The notes beneath the pieces were generated by a model. It was given only the letters and a program-made list of their open reading frames with translations. It ran no database searches and had not been told where the DNA came from. From assembly GCF_019132875.1 (NCBI RefSeq), contig NZ_JAHSPF010000001.1, positions 186,001 through 250,000 on the forward strand: a DNA stretch of 64,000 nucleotides. Reading direction: 5' to 3'. Position 1 is the stretch's first letter; the number at the start of each line of letters is the position of its first letter. Source of the DNA: Erwinia phyllosphaerae. GTDB lineage: Bacteria > Pseudomonadota > Gammaproteobacteria > Enterobacterales > Enterobacteriaceae. Both the position numbers and the translations under genes were made by a program. Below are positions 1 through 8,234 of this stretch, piece by piece.

Positions 1-390
1 GCTGATGATATGCACGTTGCCGCTGGCCATCGCGGAGATCATCGCCTGCGTATTGGTCGCCTTGTCGCGCGGCGCGAAAACCGGCTCATGAAAGCCTGCG
101 ACCACGATATCCATGACCTCCATCATCGGCCCGGTACAGTCAATCTCACCCGCGACGTTTTTGATATTGGCTTCAATACCGCGCAGGATGCCTACGCCTT
201 CCACTACGCGTGGCCAGATACGCATATTCACAAAGTGCCAGTAGTGCGGCGCATCTGCCATATCAGGCCCGTGATCGGTAATCGCCAGCAGTTTGACGCC
301 GCAGGTTTGCGCCTGCTGAACGTAGTCCCGCAGCGTGCTGTAGGCGTGCGTGCTGGCAACGGTATGCATGTGAAGATCGACAGGATACAT
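1..390 (-). CDS. ycdX: YcdX-type PHP phosphatase, N-terminal part (cut by window edge)
   Basis: This is a PHP-domain phosphoesterase related to E. coli YcdX, a trinuclear-zinc phosphatase. Only the first 130 residues are in the window; the rest lies beyond base 1. The start is ATG at 388-390, preceded by GGAGA 5 bases upstream. The translation opens [19 protein letters not shown] is the HxH metal-binding motif at the PHP N-terminus, and [19 protein letters not shown] follows with further metal ligands. It lies 40 bases downstream of ghrA on the same strand, the same ghrA-ycdX order as in E. coli, so the two are probably cotranscribed. The assignment is firm; only the C-terminus cannot be judged. 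Confidence 0.92.
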   Translation of the reverse strand, partial: MYPVDLHMHTVASTHAYSTLRDYVQQAQTCGVKLLAITDHGPDMADAPHYWHFVNMRIWPRVVEGVGILRGIEANIKNVAGEIDCTGPMMEVMDIVVAGFHEPVFAPRDKATNTQAMISAMASGNVHIIS

Positions 391-430
391 AGTTTTCTCC
401 TTGCTAACGGGCAATCCACTGCCCGCTGAA

Positions 431-1369
431 TTAATAGCCTCTTACCACATCGACGAGGCCAGACGGCATTGCGCCAGTTTCGCGCAGTCGGATCGCGTCG
501 GCGATATAGTCCATAGCTTCTTCCGGTAAAGTTACAGCGGCATTATGCGGCGTGATGGCAATAGCAGGGTGCGCCCAGAAAGGATGCTGCAGCGCCAGCG
601 GCTCCTGCACAAATACATCCAGCGCCGCCGCTTTGATTTCGCCCGCCTCAATGGCCGCCAGCAGATCGTCCTCCACCAGATGCGCGCCGCGCGCCAGGTT
701 AATCAGGTAAGCCTGTGGCTTGAGCTTGCCGAGTAGTTTACGGTTAAGAATACCGACGGTCTGCGGCGTATTTGGCAACAGGTTGATCAGCACCTTGCTG
801 CCTGCCAGAAAGTCATCCAGCTGCGCTTCGCCATGAAAGCTGGTCACGCCCGGCAAGTCTTTTGGCGAACGGCTCCAGCAGCGCACCGGAAATCCCCAGA
901 AGCGCAGGCTTTCCGCCACGCTGCTGCCAAGCACGCCCGCGCCCAGAATACCGATAGTAAAGTCATCGCGGGAATGATTGCGCAGCGGTTGCCATACCGC
1001 CTCATTTTTCTGCTGCTGATATTCGTTAAAGCGGCGAAACCAGCCCAGAACGTGCCATACCGCGTACTCCTGCATCTGGCGGCCCATGCCGGTGTCTTCC
1101 AGACGAAACAGCGGCACGCCCTCGGCCAGCATGTGTGGATGCTCGCGCAGCTGGTTAAGAATATCATCCACGCCCGCGCCCAGCGCGAAGACGCCTTTCA
1201 GCGCACGTCCCTGTAGCATTTCCACCGGCGGCTGGCGTACCAGCGCGTAATCCGCATGCGCCGTATCGCCCGCTGTCCACTTACGTATGCGCGCCTGCGG
1301 CAGACGCTGCTGTAAACCGGCAATCCATTTTTCCGTATTAAAAGAAGGATGGTAAAAGATGATATCCAT
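431..1369 (-). CDS. ghrA: glyoxylate/hydroxypyruvate reductase A
   Basis: A 312-residue D-2-hydroxyacid dehydrogenase, the usual length for GhrA, which reduces glyoxylate and hydroxypyruvate with NADPH in the cytosol. The Rossmann glycine motif [11 protein letters not shown] lies near residue 140. The catalytic Arg is in [10 protein letters not shown], the Glu in VQEPL and the His in TPHNAAV, in the family order. An AGGAG site sits 7 bases before the ATG. It is followed by ycdX, as in E. coli. The neighbouring tRNA-Ser(GGA) corresponds to serX, which is next to ghrA in E. coli, so this is ancestral backbone. Confidence 0.95.
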   Translation of the reverse strand: MDIIFYHPSFNTEKWIAGLQQRLPQARIRKWTAGDTAHADYALVRQPPVEMLQGRALKGVFALGAGVDDILNQLREHPHMLAEGVPLFRLEDTGMGRQMQEYAVWHVLGWFRRFNEYQQQKNEAVWQPLRNHSRDDFTIGILGAGVLGSSVAESLRFWGFPVRCWSRSPKDLPGVTSFHGEAQLDDFLAGSKVLINLLPNTPQTVGILNRKLLGKLKPQAYLINLARGAHLVEDDLLAAIEAGEIKAAALDVFVQEPLALQHPFWAHPAIAITPHNAAVTLPEEAMDYIADAIRLRETGAMPSGLVDVVRGY

Positions 1370-1441
1370 GCAGGTTCTCCTGTTTTTTCTTCAGGCTCGG
1401 GTAAAACAGCAGCCGTGGCAAGTAAAAATTCCGGTTGTTGC

Positions 1442-2905
1442 TTAAAGGCGAGAGGCGGACGATTGAATCAGCCTGCGCAGCAGCGGCATCAGTACCAGCA
1501 GCATCACCCCGGTCGCCGCGCTGCCCCAGCCCAGCAGCGTAAAGATATGGCTGTAGCCCGGATTAGTCAGCGCAGGCGTACTGCCGCTGTTTTGCGGCAT
1601 CAATCCGGAGACATAGCCGGAAAGTACCGACGCCACGCCCGTAACCATCATCCAGCAGCCCATCATAATGCCCTGATAGCGCTGCGGAGCCAGCCTACCG
1701 ATCATCGCGTAACCGACGGGCGAAATCAGCAGTTCCGCAATGCTTTGCAGGACGTAGCTGATAACGATCCATTTAAACGCCACCATGCCGTCCTGGCCCG
1801 CCAGCATAATGCCAATCGGCAGGACCAGCATGCCCAGTCCGATGCAGAACAGCGAAGCGGCAAACTGCAAAGGAATATCAACGCGCCAGCCGCGTTCGCG
1901 CAGGTTGCGGAATCCAATAGCCAGCAGCGGCCCGCCAAACACAATAACCAGCGTGTTGATATTCTGTACCCACTGCGGCGCAATACGGATACCCCAGACG
2001 TCCAGCATGATGTTGTGTTCGGTAAACAGCATCAGCCCCATCGGTGCCAGCTGATACAGCGTCCAGAAGATCAGCGAACTGAGGGCCAGGAGCAGATAAG
2101 CAGTCATTTTGCGCTGCTCTTCGCGCGGGCGATGGCGCAAGGTAAGCACGGCCAGAAGCAGAAAAATTACCGCACCGAGTGCCAGCACAAAAGTGCCGGT
2201 AAAGCCGGCATGCGTCAGCAAGATGCGTAAAACCGGCACCAGCACGGCCAGAATAATGAGCCCCGCCAGCATGCGCAGCCGCAGCTGGCTACCGCTAACG
2301 TGGAGCAGCGGCGTATCAAGATCGGCCAGCGTTTTCCAGCGCAGAAGAGAAACCACGATAGCGACAGCATTTCCCAGCGTCGCAAACAGGAACAGTACCT
2401 GATAATGTTCCTGAAGCTGGAAGTAGCCCGCGCCGGTAAAACCGATAAAAAAGCCCAGGTTCATTCCGGCGTAGTTCCAGAGAAAGGCGCTTTCGCGGCG
2501 GCTGTCTTCCGGCGCGAAACGCTGCGTCAGCATCATGTTGATGCAGGTAACGTTCAGCCCGCTGCCGGTCAGGAACATCGCCAGCCCCCAGTAAAGCCCT
2601 TCCGCCTGCTGTCCGGAGAGCACCCAGCAGCCGATCACCTGTAGGACCATTCCCAGCACAAACAGATTGCGGTTGCTGAGGAAGCGTCCGCCGAGGTAGC
2701 CGCCAAACAGGTGCAGGCCATAGTTAAATGCGCCAAAGACGCCCATCATGGTGTTGGCCTGCGTTTCGCTGAAGCCCAGTTTTTTAGTGGCGTAAAGCAC
2801 CAGCGAGGAATAAAGCACGGCAAAGCCGAGCGTGGAAAAAATCTGGATAAAAAAGAGCGCGCGGGTTCCGTCCGGTTCAGCGCTTCTGCTGTCAATCTGA
2901 TTCAC
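1442..2905 (-). CDS. POT/PTR2-family peptide transporter
   Basis: A proton-coupled oligopeptide transporter of the POT family: 487 residues with about 12 to 14 hydrophobic helices in the inner membrane. The family signature is visible in the segment around ELLISPVGYAMIGRLAPQ (about residues 380-400), which matches the DtpA-type E-L-x-x-x-P/G-x-G-x-x-x-x-x-x-L-x-P motif. The chosen start is GTG at 2905, because GAGG lies 6 bases upstream; a longer GTG start at 2917 has no ribosome site. It is clearly diverged from DtpA to DtpD, so no symbol is given. It lies just upstream of ghrA on the same strand with a 72-base gap. Its substrate range cannot be deduced from sequence. Confidence 0.85.
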   Translation of the reverse strand: MNQIDSRSAEPDGTRALFFIQIFSTLGFAVLYSSLVLYATKKLGFSETQANTMMGVFGAFNYGLHLFGGYLGGRFLSNRNLFVLGMVLQVIGCWVLSGQQAEGLYWGLAMFLTGSGLNVTCINMMLTQRFAPEDSRRESAFLWNYAGMNLGFFIGFTGAGYFQLQEHYQVLFLFATLGNAVAIVVSLLRWKTLADLDTPLLHVSGSQLRLRMLAGLIILAVLVPVLRILLTHAGFTGTFVLALGAVIFLLLAVLTLRHRPREEQRKMTAYLLLALSSLIFWTLYQLAPMGLMLFTEHNIMLDVWGIRIAPQWVQNINTLVIVFGGPLLAIGFRNLRERGWRVDIPLQFAASLFCIGLGMLVLPIGIMLAGQDGMVAFKWIVISYVLQSIAELLISPVGYAMIGRLAPQRYQGIMMGCWMMVTGVASVLSGYVSGLMPQNSGSTPALTNPGYSHIFTLLGWGSAATGVMLLVLMPLLRRLIQSSASRL

Positions 2906-3060
2906 TACTGGCCTCACGATTTACTGGCTGATGAAGCAGATCATTATGCACATTGCGCCGCAGAATGTGTTGTTACCAATAAGTTAAACGCTTTTTTGAC
3001 GTTTTAAGCAGCAAACCGCTGTAAAAGTGAGTGAACGAACGGAAAAATGCAGAAAGAGAG

Positions 3061-3089
3061 TTGACCGGCGCAGTGCTTTTCCCTACATT
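3061..3089 (+). promoter_or_regulatory. promoter of first tRNA-Ser gene
   Basis: The -35 is TTGACC (3061-3066) and the -10 is TACATT (3084-3089), with a 17-base spacer. A GC-rich discriminator (GCGGCCG) follows, as expected for a stable-RNA promoter under stringent control. The tRNA begins about 35 bases further on. Confidence 0.75.
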
Positions 3090-3124
3090 AGCGGCCGTTA
3101 GCAACGAGGTTGCAACAACAATAT

Positions 3125-3212
3125 GGTGAGGTGTCCGAGTGGCTGAAGGAGCACGCCTGGAAAGTGTGTATACGGCAACGTATCAAGGGTTCGAATCCCT
3201 TCCTCACCGCCA
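3125..3212 (+). tRNA. serX: tRNA-Ser (anticodon GGA), first copy
   Basis: An 88-base class II tRNA including encoded CCA. The acceptor strands GGTGAGG (3125-3131) and CCTCACC (3202-3208) pair fully. The anticodon loop reads CTGGAAA, giving anticodon GGA. A long variable arm is formed around TATACGGCAACGTATC, and the T-arm is GGGTTCGAATCCC. The position next to ghrA matches E. coli serX, so this copy is likely the ancestral one. It is followed by a Rho-independent terminator and by degenerate repeats containing its own 3' end. Confidence 0.97.
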
Positions 3213-3340
3213 TATTTAAAGAAGAGCCTGAACTCACGTTCAGGCTTTTTTTATGCATGTTCCCCACGAGGAAGGGTGAGTAAAGCAAGTCTATCCCATC
3301 CTCACCGTCATATTTCAAAGATAGCCCAGATTCACGTTCA
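3196..3340 (+). repeat. shortened tRNA-Ser 3'-end repeat units (98-bp period)
   Basis: The unit starts in the last 17 bases of the tRNA (TCCCTTCCTCACCGCCA) and restarts in degenerate form at 3294 as TCCCATCCTCACCGTCA, a 98-bp period. Compared with the 178-bp unit after the second tRNA-Ser, 80 bases between GGGTGAG and AAAGC are missing. A related stretch recurs between the 230-bp elements (about 3571-3685). Confidence 0.8.
3226..3252 (+). terminator. terminator after first tRNA-Ser
   Basis: The hairpin GCCTGAAC-tca-(c)GTTCAGGC is followed by seven T. The same hairpin recurs in every downstream repeat unit (near 3571, 3915, 5699, 5877, 6055, 6233 and 6559). Confidence 0.85.
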
Positions 3341-3570
3341 GACTGAGGGCGTTAACAGACTCTTAAACGTCAGGTCGCGTTCAGCCCGGCGAACAGCTGC
3401 AGAGGTCAACCGGAACACGGACACGCCGTGAATCCATCCATGGAGGCTCGTTTGGCGCGTCCATGCGCCAAAACGGTCCGCTTATCCGGTTGGCCTCCGC
3501 TGCCAGAAAGCACTGTGTTGCTGTAAAAATGCCGGAAAGCACGAGCTGAGTAAGTTTGTTAACAGTCTGA
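3341..3570. repeat. 230-bp palindromic-ended element, copy A
   Basis: A 230-bp element that begins GACTGAGGGCGTTAAC and ends GTTAACAGTCTGA, giving imperfect inverted ends. It contains inner palindromes such as ATCCATCCATGGAGGC and TTTGGCGCGTCCATGCGCCAAAA. Near-identical copies lie at 3686-3915 and 6328-6557. It has no open reading frame of note and resembles a non-autonomous mobile or dispersed enterobacterial repeat. No transposase is nearby. Confidence 0.8.
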
Positions 3571-3685
3571 GCCTGAACTCACGTTCAGGCTTTTTTTATG
3601 CATATTCCCCACGAGGAAGGGTGAGTAAAGCAAGTCTATCCCTTCCTCACCGTCATATTTCAAAGATAGCCCGAATTCACGTTCA

Positions 3686-3915
3686 GACTGAGAGCGTTAA
3701 CAGACTCTTAAACGTCAGGTCGCGTTCAGCCCGGTGAACAGCAGCAGAGGTCAACCGGAACACGGACACGCCGTGAATCCATCCATGGAGGCTCGTTTGG
3801 CGCGTCCATGCGCCAAAACGGTCCGCTTATCCGGTTGGCCTCCGCTGCCAGAAAGCTACGGTGTTGCTGTTAAAATGCCGGAAAGCACGAGCTGAGTAAG
3901 TTTGTTAACAGTCTG
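3686..3915. repeat. 230-bp palindromic-ended element, copy B
   Basis: The second copy, in the same orientation, 345 bases after copy A. The element plus about 115 bases of tRNA-derived repeat forms a larger tandem duplication. It differs from copy A at only a few positions, for example GAACAGCAGC instead of GAACAGCTGC. The terminator hairpin GAGCCTGAAC...GTTCAGGC follows at once. Confidence 0.8.
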
Positions 3916-3950
3916 AGCCTGAACTCGCGTTCAGGCTTTTTTCCTTCCGC

Positions 3951-5354
3951 TTATTTAATTTCCATCGCCGCCTTCATGGTATAAAACAGATCCGTCTGAT
4001 CCGTTAATCCCACGACGTTCGCTGCATGCGGGCCATAAGCCGCAATACGCAGCTGCGTGCCGGTGTGTCCCTGCGATTCCTCTTCCGAGTTGCCGTAGCT
4101 GATAGTCATCAGCCCGCCCTCTTTCGTTTGCAACGTTTGCGTCAGGCCAGGCGCTTTGCTGTCGTTGGCGATAATCTGGCTGGAGTGCGCATGGTCGGCG
4201 GTAACGATGACCAGGGTATTGCCATCTTTATGCGCAAACGCCAGCGCTTTCTGGACGGCTTCATCCAGATCGACCGTTTCGCCAATCTGGCCGCATGGAT
4301 TCGCTACGTGATCCTGTTTATCAATCGACGCGCCTTCCACCTGCAAAAAGAAACCGTTCTGGTTTTTGCTTAATAGCTGGATAGCTTTATCGGTCATCTG
4401 GGCCAGCGTTGGCGTAGAAGCCTGACGCTCGCCGTTAACTTCGCAGCTGACCGGTTTGCCCTCAAGGTTACCGTGATAGGTCGCTTTTGGCCCTTTCCAG
4501 CGCACCGGCATATTACCGTCGGCAAACAAACCAAGTACCGGCTTATCCTGTGAAGCCTCCGTTAGCGCATTCATCCCTTCAAGATTACTTACCAGCTGAT
4601 AACCGCGAATTTTAGCCTGTTCGTTTAGCGGTTTGCCCTGCCATTCGCCTGCTTTCGCCGTTTCAGCAAAGGTTTTGCCACCGCCGCCCAGGGTTACGTC
4701 AACGCGGGCGTTTAACAGCTGCTCGGCAATGGATCCTTTGCCGCCTTTTTCCAGCGCGTTGCCCGCGCAGGTTTCGCTGGTTTTTTCCGGGCCGTAACAC
4801 TTACGGGAGGTCACGTGCGCAATCTGCGCTGCTGGCGTAGCATCTTCCAGTTCTGCGGTAGAGACGTTGCCGGTCGCTTTTCCTGCGGCCTTTGCAATCT
4901 CCATGATCGTCTGGTGATCTTTGCCGTTTACGTCCACGCCAATCGCGCCGTTATAGGATTTTACACCGGTGCTCCATGCGGTGGCCGATGCCGCAGAATC
5001 GGTGACGTAATCCGGCTTATGCGTCTTTTTATCCAGCGAATAATGCGTGTACTGACCGGTCAACGGCAGCGCGTCGATCCCTTTAAAAAAACCGCCCGCG
5101 CCCTCAGCATAGTTACGCGCGGCAGTGATTTCGGAATCGCCCATGCCGTCGCCAATCAGCAGGATGACATTTTTTGCTTTGTTGCTGTTTAGCGAAGCTT
5201 TTAGCGCTTCTGTCTGATCTTCCTGCAACCGGCGAGCGCCGCCAGGCTGTGTGATATCGCCCTGCGCGGCGCGATTATAATCTGCGGCCTGCACGCAAAG
5301 CGCGGTTGATAACAGCGTGGCGGCACAGGAAAAAGTAAACAGGCTTTTCTTCAT
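3951..5354 (-). CDS. phoA: periplasmic alkaline phosphatase
   Basis: PhoA hydrolyses phosphomonoesters in the periplasm to scavenge phosphate. It has 467 residues, close to the E. coli length. A Sec signal peptide covers residues 1-23 (MKKSLFTF... ending VQAAD). The metal motif [11 protein letters not shown] lies near residue 66, the catalytic nucleophile is Ser120 in [11 protein letters not shown], and the zinc ligands DKQDHV and TADHAHS come later. The cysteines of the disulfides are present ([17 protein letters not shown]...NPCGQ). A Pho box lies 70-100 bases upstream. It sits between two tRNA-Ser loci, away from its E. coli location. Confidence 0.97.
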   Translation of the reverse strand: MKKSLFTFSCAATLLSTALCVQAADYNRAAQGDITQPGGARRLQEDQTEALKASLNSNKAKNVILLIGDGMGDSEITAARNYAEGAGGFFKGIDALPLTGQYTHYSLDKKTHKPDYVTDSAASATAWSTGVKSYNGAIGVDVNGKDHQTIMEIAKAAGKATGNVSTAELEDATPAAQIAHVTSRKCYGPEKTSETCAGNALEKGGKGSIAEQLLNARVDVTLGGGGKTFAETAKAGEWQGKPLNEQAKIRGYQLVSNLEGMNALTEASQDKPVLGLFADGNMPVRWKGPKATYHGNLEGKPVSCEVNGERQASTPTLAQMTDKAIQLLSKNQNGFFLQVEGASIDKQDHVANPCGQIGETVDLDEAVQKALAFAHKDGNTLVIVTADHAHSSQIIANDSKAPGLTQTLQTKEGGLMTISYGNSEEESQGHTGTQLRIAAYGPHAANVVGLTDQTDLFYTMKAAMEIK

Positions 5355-5425
5355 TGCATAACTCCATGAGCAAACGTTGCTAAAAATTTCAGGAGCTTAG
5401 TCTGCGATACAACCATGACGATTTT

Positions 5426-5454
5426 GTGTCAGGAAAGTGTCATAAGGGTGACAG
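5426..5454 (-). promoter_or_regulatory. Pho box upstream of phoA
   Basis: Read on the minus strand, three heptamers CTGTCAC, ATGACAC and CTGACAC occur at exact 11-base spacing (5448-5454, 5437-5443, 5426-5432), the arrangement bound by phosphorylated PhoB. They lie about 72 to 100 bases upstream of the phoA ATG at 5354. This supports induction under phosphate starvation. Confidence 0.85.
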
Positions 5455-5531
5455 GCTTCGGCTGCGCCAGCAGAAAGGCAGCGCATGCTGTTCACCGCTT
5501 AACCTGCCAGAATAAAAAGGAAAAAATCTTC

Positions 5532-5560
5532 TTGACCCTTAACGCCGGACTCCCTATAGT
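5532..5560 (+). promoter_or_regulatory. promoter of second tRNA-Ser gene
   Basis: The -35 is TTGACC (5532-5537), then a 17-base spacer and the -10 TATAGT (5555-5560). A GC-rich discriminator (AGCGCCCCG) suggests stringent control. It has the same architecture as the promoter of the first copy, but most of the sequence between promoter and tRNA differs. Confidence 0.8.
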
Positions 5561-5598
5561 AGCGCCCCGTCGCCCGAGAGGGTGATGGATAAAAATTT

Positions 5599-5686
5599 GG
5601 TGAGGTGTCCGAGTGGCTGAAGGAGCACGCCTGGAAAGTGTGTATACGGCAACGTATCAAGGGTTCGAATCCCTTCCTCACCGCCA
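5599..5686 (+). tRNA. tRNA-Ser (anticodon GGA), second copy
   Basis: Identical over its 88 bases to the copy at 3125-3212: acceptor GGTGAGG/CCTCACC, anticodon GGA, long variable arm and encoded CCA. It is the head of the 178-bp tandem repeat array. The promoter at 5532-5560 is separate from that of the first copy, so both genes should be expressed. Confidence 0.97.
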
Positions 5687-6327
5687 TATTTAAAGAAGAG
5701 CCTGAACTCACGTTCAGGCTTTTTTTATGCATGTTCCCCACGAGGAAGGGTGAGAAGCCTTGACCGGGTTCGACAACTGACTTTAGTCAGTTGGACAGTT
5801 CGGGCGCTCGCGAACGAACTGCCCGCAGGGCGAGCAAAGCGAGTCTATCCCTTCCTCACCGCCATATTTAAAGAAGAGCCTGAACTCACGTTCAGGCTTT
5901 TTTTATGCATGTTCCCCACGAGGAAGGGTGAGAAGCCTTGACCGGGTTCGACAACTGACTTTAGTCAGTTGGACAGTTCGGGCGCTCGCGAACGAACTGC
6001 CCGCAGGGCGAGCAAAGCGAGTCTATCCCTTCCTCACCGCCATATTTAAAGAAGAGCCTGAACTCACGTTCAGGCTTTTTTTATGCATGTTCCCCACGAG
6101 GAAGGGTGAGAAGCCTTGACCGGGTTCGACAACTGACTTTAGTCAGTTGGACAGTTCGGGCGCTCGCGAACGAACTGCCCGCGGGGCGAGCAAAGCGAGT
6201 CTATCCCTTCCTCACCGCCATATTTAAAGAAGAGCCTGAACTCACGTTCAGGCTTTTTTATGCATATTCCCCACGAGGAAGGGTGAGAAGCCTTGACCGG
6301 GTTCGACAACTGACTTTAGTCAGTTGG
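5670..6327 (+). repeat. 178-bp tandem repeat array beginning in the tRNA-Ser 3' end
   Basis: Units start at 5670, 5848, 6026 and 6204, an exact 178-base period: three full units and a fourth cut at 6327 by the 230-bp element. Each unit starts with the last 17 bases of the tRNA (TCCCTTCCTCACCGCCA), then the terminator hairpin, then GGAAGGGTGAG, which is complementary to the tRNA 3' segment. Further hairpins follow (CAACTGACTTTAGTCAGTTG and others). Units are nearly identical. Period and design match the 178-bp repeats after tyrT in E. coli that yield rtT RNA, so each unit may give a small RNA when transcripts are processed at the tRNA 3' end. Confidence 0.9.
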
Positions 6328-6557
6328 GACTGAGGGCGTTAACAGACTCTTAAACGTCAGGTCGCGTTCAGCCCGGAGAACAGCAGCAGAGGTCAACCGG
6401 AACACGGACACGCCGTGAATCCATCCATGGAGGCTCGTTTGGCGCGTCCATGCGCCAAAACGGTCCGCTTATCCGGTTGGCCTCCGCTGCCAGAAAGCTA
6501 CGGTGTTGCTGTTAAAATGCCGGAAAGCACGAGCTGAGTAAGTTTGTTAACAGTCTG
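6328..6557. repeat. 230-bp palindromic-ended element, copy C
   Basis: The third copy, in the same orientation as copies A and B, placed exactly at the CAGTTGG point of the fourth 178-bp unit, as expected for insertion into or recombination with the array. It is followed by one more terminator hairpin and a partial unit. Confidence 0.8.
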
Positions 6558-6634
6558 AGCCTGAACTCACGTTCAGGCTTTTTTTATGCATGTTCCCCAC
6601 AAGGAAGGGTGAGAAGCCTTGACCGGGTTCGACA
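6555..6634 (+). repeat. terminal partial unit of tRNA-Ser repeat
   Basis: Contains the terminator hairpin, CCCCACAAGGAAGGGTGAG and then CCTTGACCGGGTTCGACA, where similarity to the 178-bp unit stops abruptly at about 6634. This is 8 bases before the stop codon of the hrp-box gene, so the junction of the acquired segment appears to lie inside a repeat unit. Confidence 0.7.
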
Positions 6635-6641
6635 GGCAGCT

Positions 6642-7937
6642 TTATGCCTTACTGAAGGTCACATCGACCTTAGTCGCATCGGTATGGCGCATAGGGTTAT
6701 TCCCCTGGCCGAGCTGGTCGTCGTTTGGATGAATATAGGTGTCACCGGTTCCCAGCTGATTTTCCATATATTCTCCGCCAGCTTTCATGGTATCGGTTGA
6801 ACCGTCATACCAGCCTGCAATAGTCTTGTCTCCGGCTGAGTCGGTTGAAACGATATTGTCTGGCGCGCCGTCAGCAATGCTTTTGTTATCACCGATATTA
6901 AATCCGTTATGGTCGGTAGCGCTGATAGCCGCGTTTCGCCCGTCGATATCGCTGGTATTAATGAAGCCGTTATAAAATTCCAGGCGACTGGCACTGTCCT
7001 GAAACTTCCCATCCGCATCAGCCTGCTTAATCACGCCCGTGAAGTCGTTTTGATAATTCATGGTGCCCTTCTCGCCCGGCTTCAGCGTCATGGAGGCCAC
7101 CTGCTTATTATCCTTATCAAACATGCCAAGGGTTATATCGTGATCCTCGGCGTTAGTAATATCAAAAGAGCGTGGCCCGCTGCCTGTAACCTGATCGGAA
7201 GCCGCTGTTGCGCTGGCTGAAGAGGCAGAAGCGGTGCTTTCCGCCGATGTGGCAGCCGTTTTCGTGTTTCCGGCCGTCGCTGCATCAGCATCCGCTGCGC
7301 CTGTTGCTGCTGCGGCTTCCGGCTGAGCAGAAGCGGTGGCATCCTGGTAAGAAGGCGGGTTAGCCGTCGCCGCCTGGTAAGATGGCGGACTGGCCGTCGC
7401 TTCCTGATAAGAAGGCAACGCTTCGTCAGTATTCCCGGCAGAGGCTTCGCCACCGCTGCCGGTTGCTAACGAGCCAGAAGCGTTGATATCGCTATCAGTT
7501 GCCGGCAAAGCGGAACCATTGGTATTGCTGCTGGTTGCCGGCGAGCCGGAACCGTTGCCGCTGGTAGTCGATGGCGAACCGGAACCTTTAGTATCGCTGT
7601 CGCTGCCGCCGTTGAACTGCTGTAGCATCTGCATAATTATCTTTAGCACTTCGTTCAGCAACTGCGTGGTCTGCTGATTAAGCTCGCTGCCGGAACTCTG
7701 TGCGTTAGTCGCGTCTCCGCTATTCTGGACGGCATTACTTTTCTGCGACAAATCGCCAAAATTCAGGCTGCTGCTGCCCGGCTGAGCCATGCCGAAATTT
7801 ATGCCGCCACCGCCAGACTGCTTCGCTACGCTTTGATTATTGAACGCCTCTGCGTTTTTAGTATCCGTGCTGAACATGTTATCAAACGGCTGGGGCTGGG
7901 TAATGCCACCTGCTGGATTAAGCCTGTCGACTGACAT
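6642..7937 (-). CDS. harpin-like secreted protein with LPSY/PPSY repeats (HrpL-type promoter)
   Basis: A 431-residue protein with no cysteine and very rich in Ser, Ala, Gly, Thr, Asn and Gln, as in type III secreted harpins. A short amphipathic segment QLLNEVLKIIMQMLQQF (about 92-108) resembles the helix of HrpN/Hpa1-type harpins. Residues 120-165 are Gly/Ser-rich. Residues 174-203 hold three 10-residue repeats built on PSYQxATA (LPSY, PPSY, PPSY), PPxY-like WW-domain ligands. A folded-looking acidic domain fills about 256-431; I do not recognise it. The start is ATG at 7937 with AGGTGGA 7 bases before it; a GTG 12 bases upstream overlaps that site. The hrp box at 7971-7998 implies HrpL control. 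Function is inferred, not shown. Confidence 0.8.
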   Translation of the reverse strand: MSVDRLNPAGGITQPQPFDNMFSTDTKNAEAFNNQSVAKQSGGGGINFGMAQPGSSSLNFGDLSQKSNAVQNSGDATNAQSSGSELNQQTTQLLNEVLKIIMQMLQQFNGGSDSDTKGSGSPSTTSGNGSGSPATSSNTNGSALPATDSDINASGSLATGSGGEASAGNTDEALPSYQEATASPPSYQAATANPPSYQDATASAQPEAAAATGAADADAATAGNTKTAATSAESTASASSASATAASDQVTGSGPRSFDITNAEDHDITLGMFDKDNKQVASMTLKPGEKGTMNYQNDFTGVIKQADADGKFQDSASRLEFYNGFINTSDIDGRNAAISATDHNGFNIGDNKSIADGAPDNIVSTDSAGDKTIAGWYDGSTDTMKAGGEYMENQLGTGDTYIHPNDDQLGQGNNPMRHTDATKVDVTFSKA

Positions 7938-7970
7938 AAACGATTCCACCTGAGAGTGAGGGTTTGGATC

Positions 7971-7998
7971 TGAGTGAATCGATATCGCCTCTGGTTCC
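7971..7998 (-). promoter_or_regulatory. hrp box (HrpL sigma-factor promoter)
   Basis: On the minus strand GGAACC (7993-7998) is followed by 15 bases and TCACTCA (7971-7977). The consensus is GGAACC-N15/16-CCACNNA, so only the first C of the second element differs. The box ends 33 bases before the ATG at 7937, a normal distance. The GGAACC elements I noticed elsewhere in the window lack the second half. Confidence 0.82.
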
Positions 7999-8072
7999 TG
8001 TACTGGCAGCTTCAGGGCAGTTTTTTTCGCACTCTTCCCCTCTTATCAGCCGCCGTTGACAAAATTTTCGCG

Positions 8073-8102
8073 AAAAAAAGCCCGAACTCAGGTTCGGGCT
8101 TC
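8073..8102 (-). terminator. terminator of the chemoreceptor gene
   Basis: On the minus strand AGCCCGAAC-ctga-GTTCGGGCT is followed by seven T. It lies about 130 bases past the chemoreceptor stop and ahead of the hrp-box promoter, so it insulates that gene. Confidence 0.85.
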
Positions 8103-8234
8103 AGGGGATTAGCAGAATCATGGCTCAGGAAACTTACACCTTCCTGCCATCCCTGCCAGCACAGACCACTTATAGCCTGTGATGCTTTGTTTCGAATATC
8201 GTGTTACTTCAATCGGCAGATGCTGCCTTCAGGC

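Noticed and set aside
5750-6333. Three nearly identical GTG-started 63- to 75-residue open frames in the 178-bp repeats
   Set aside because: They only reflect the repeat period, run across the tRNA 3' segment and the terminator hairpin, and have poor ribosome-site spacing. A parallel with the small Tpr frame of the E. coli tyrT repeats is noted but is not evidence of a gene.
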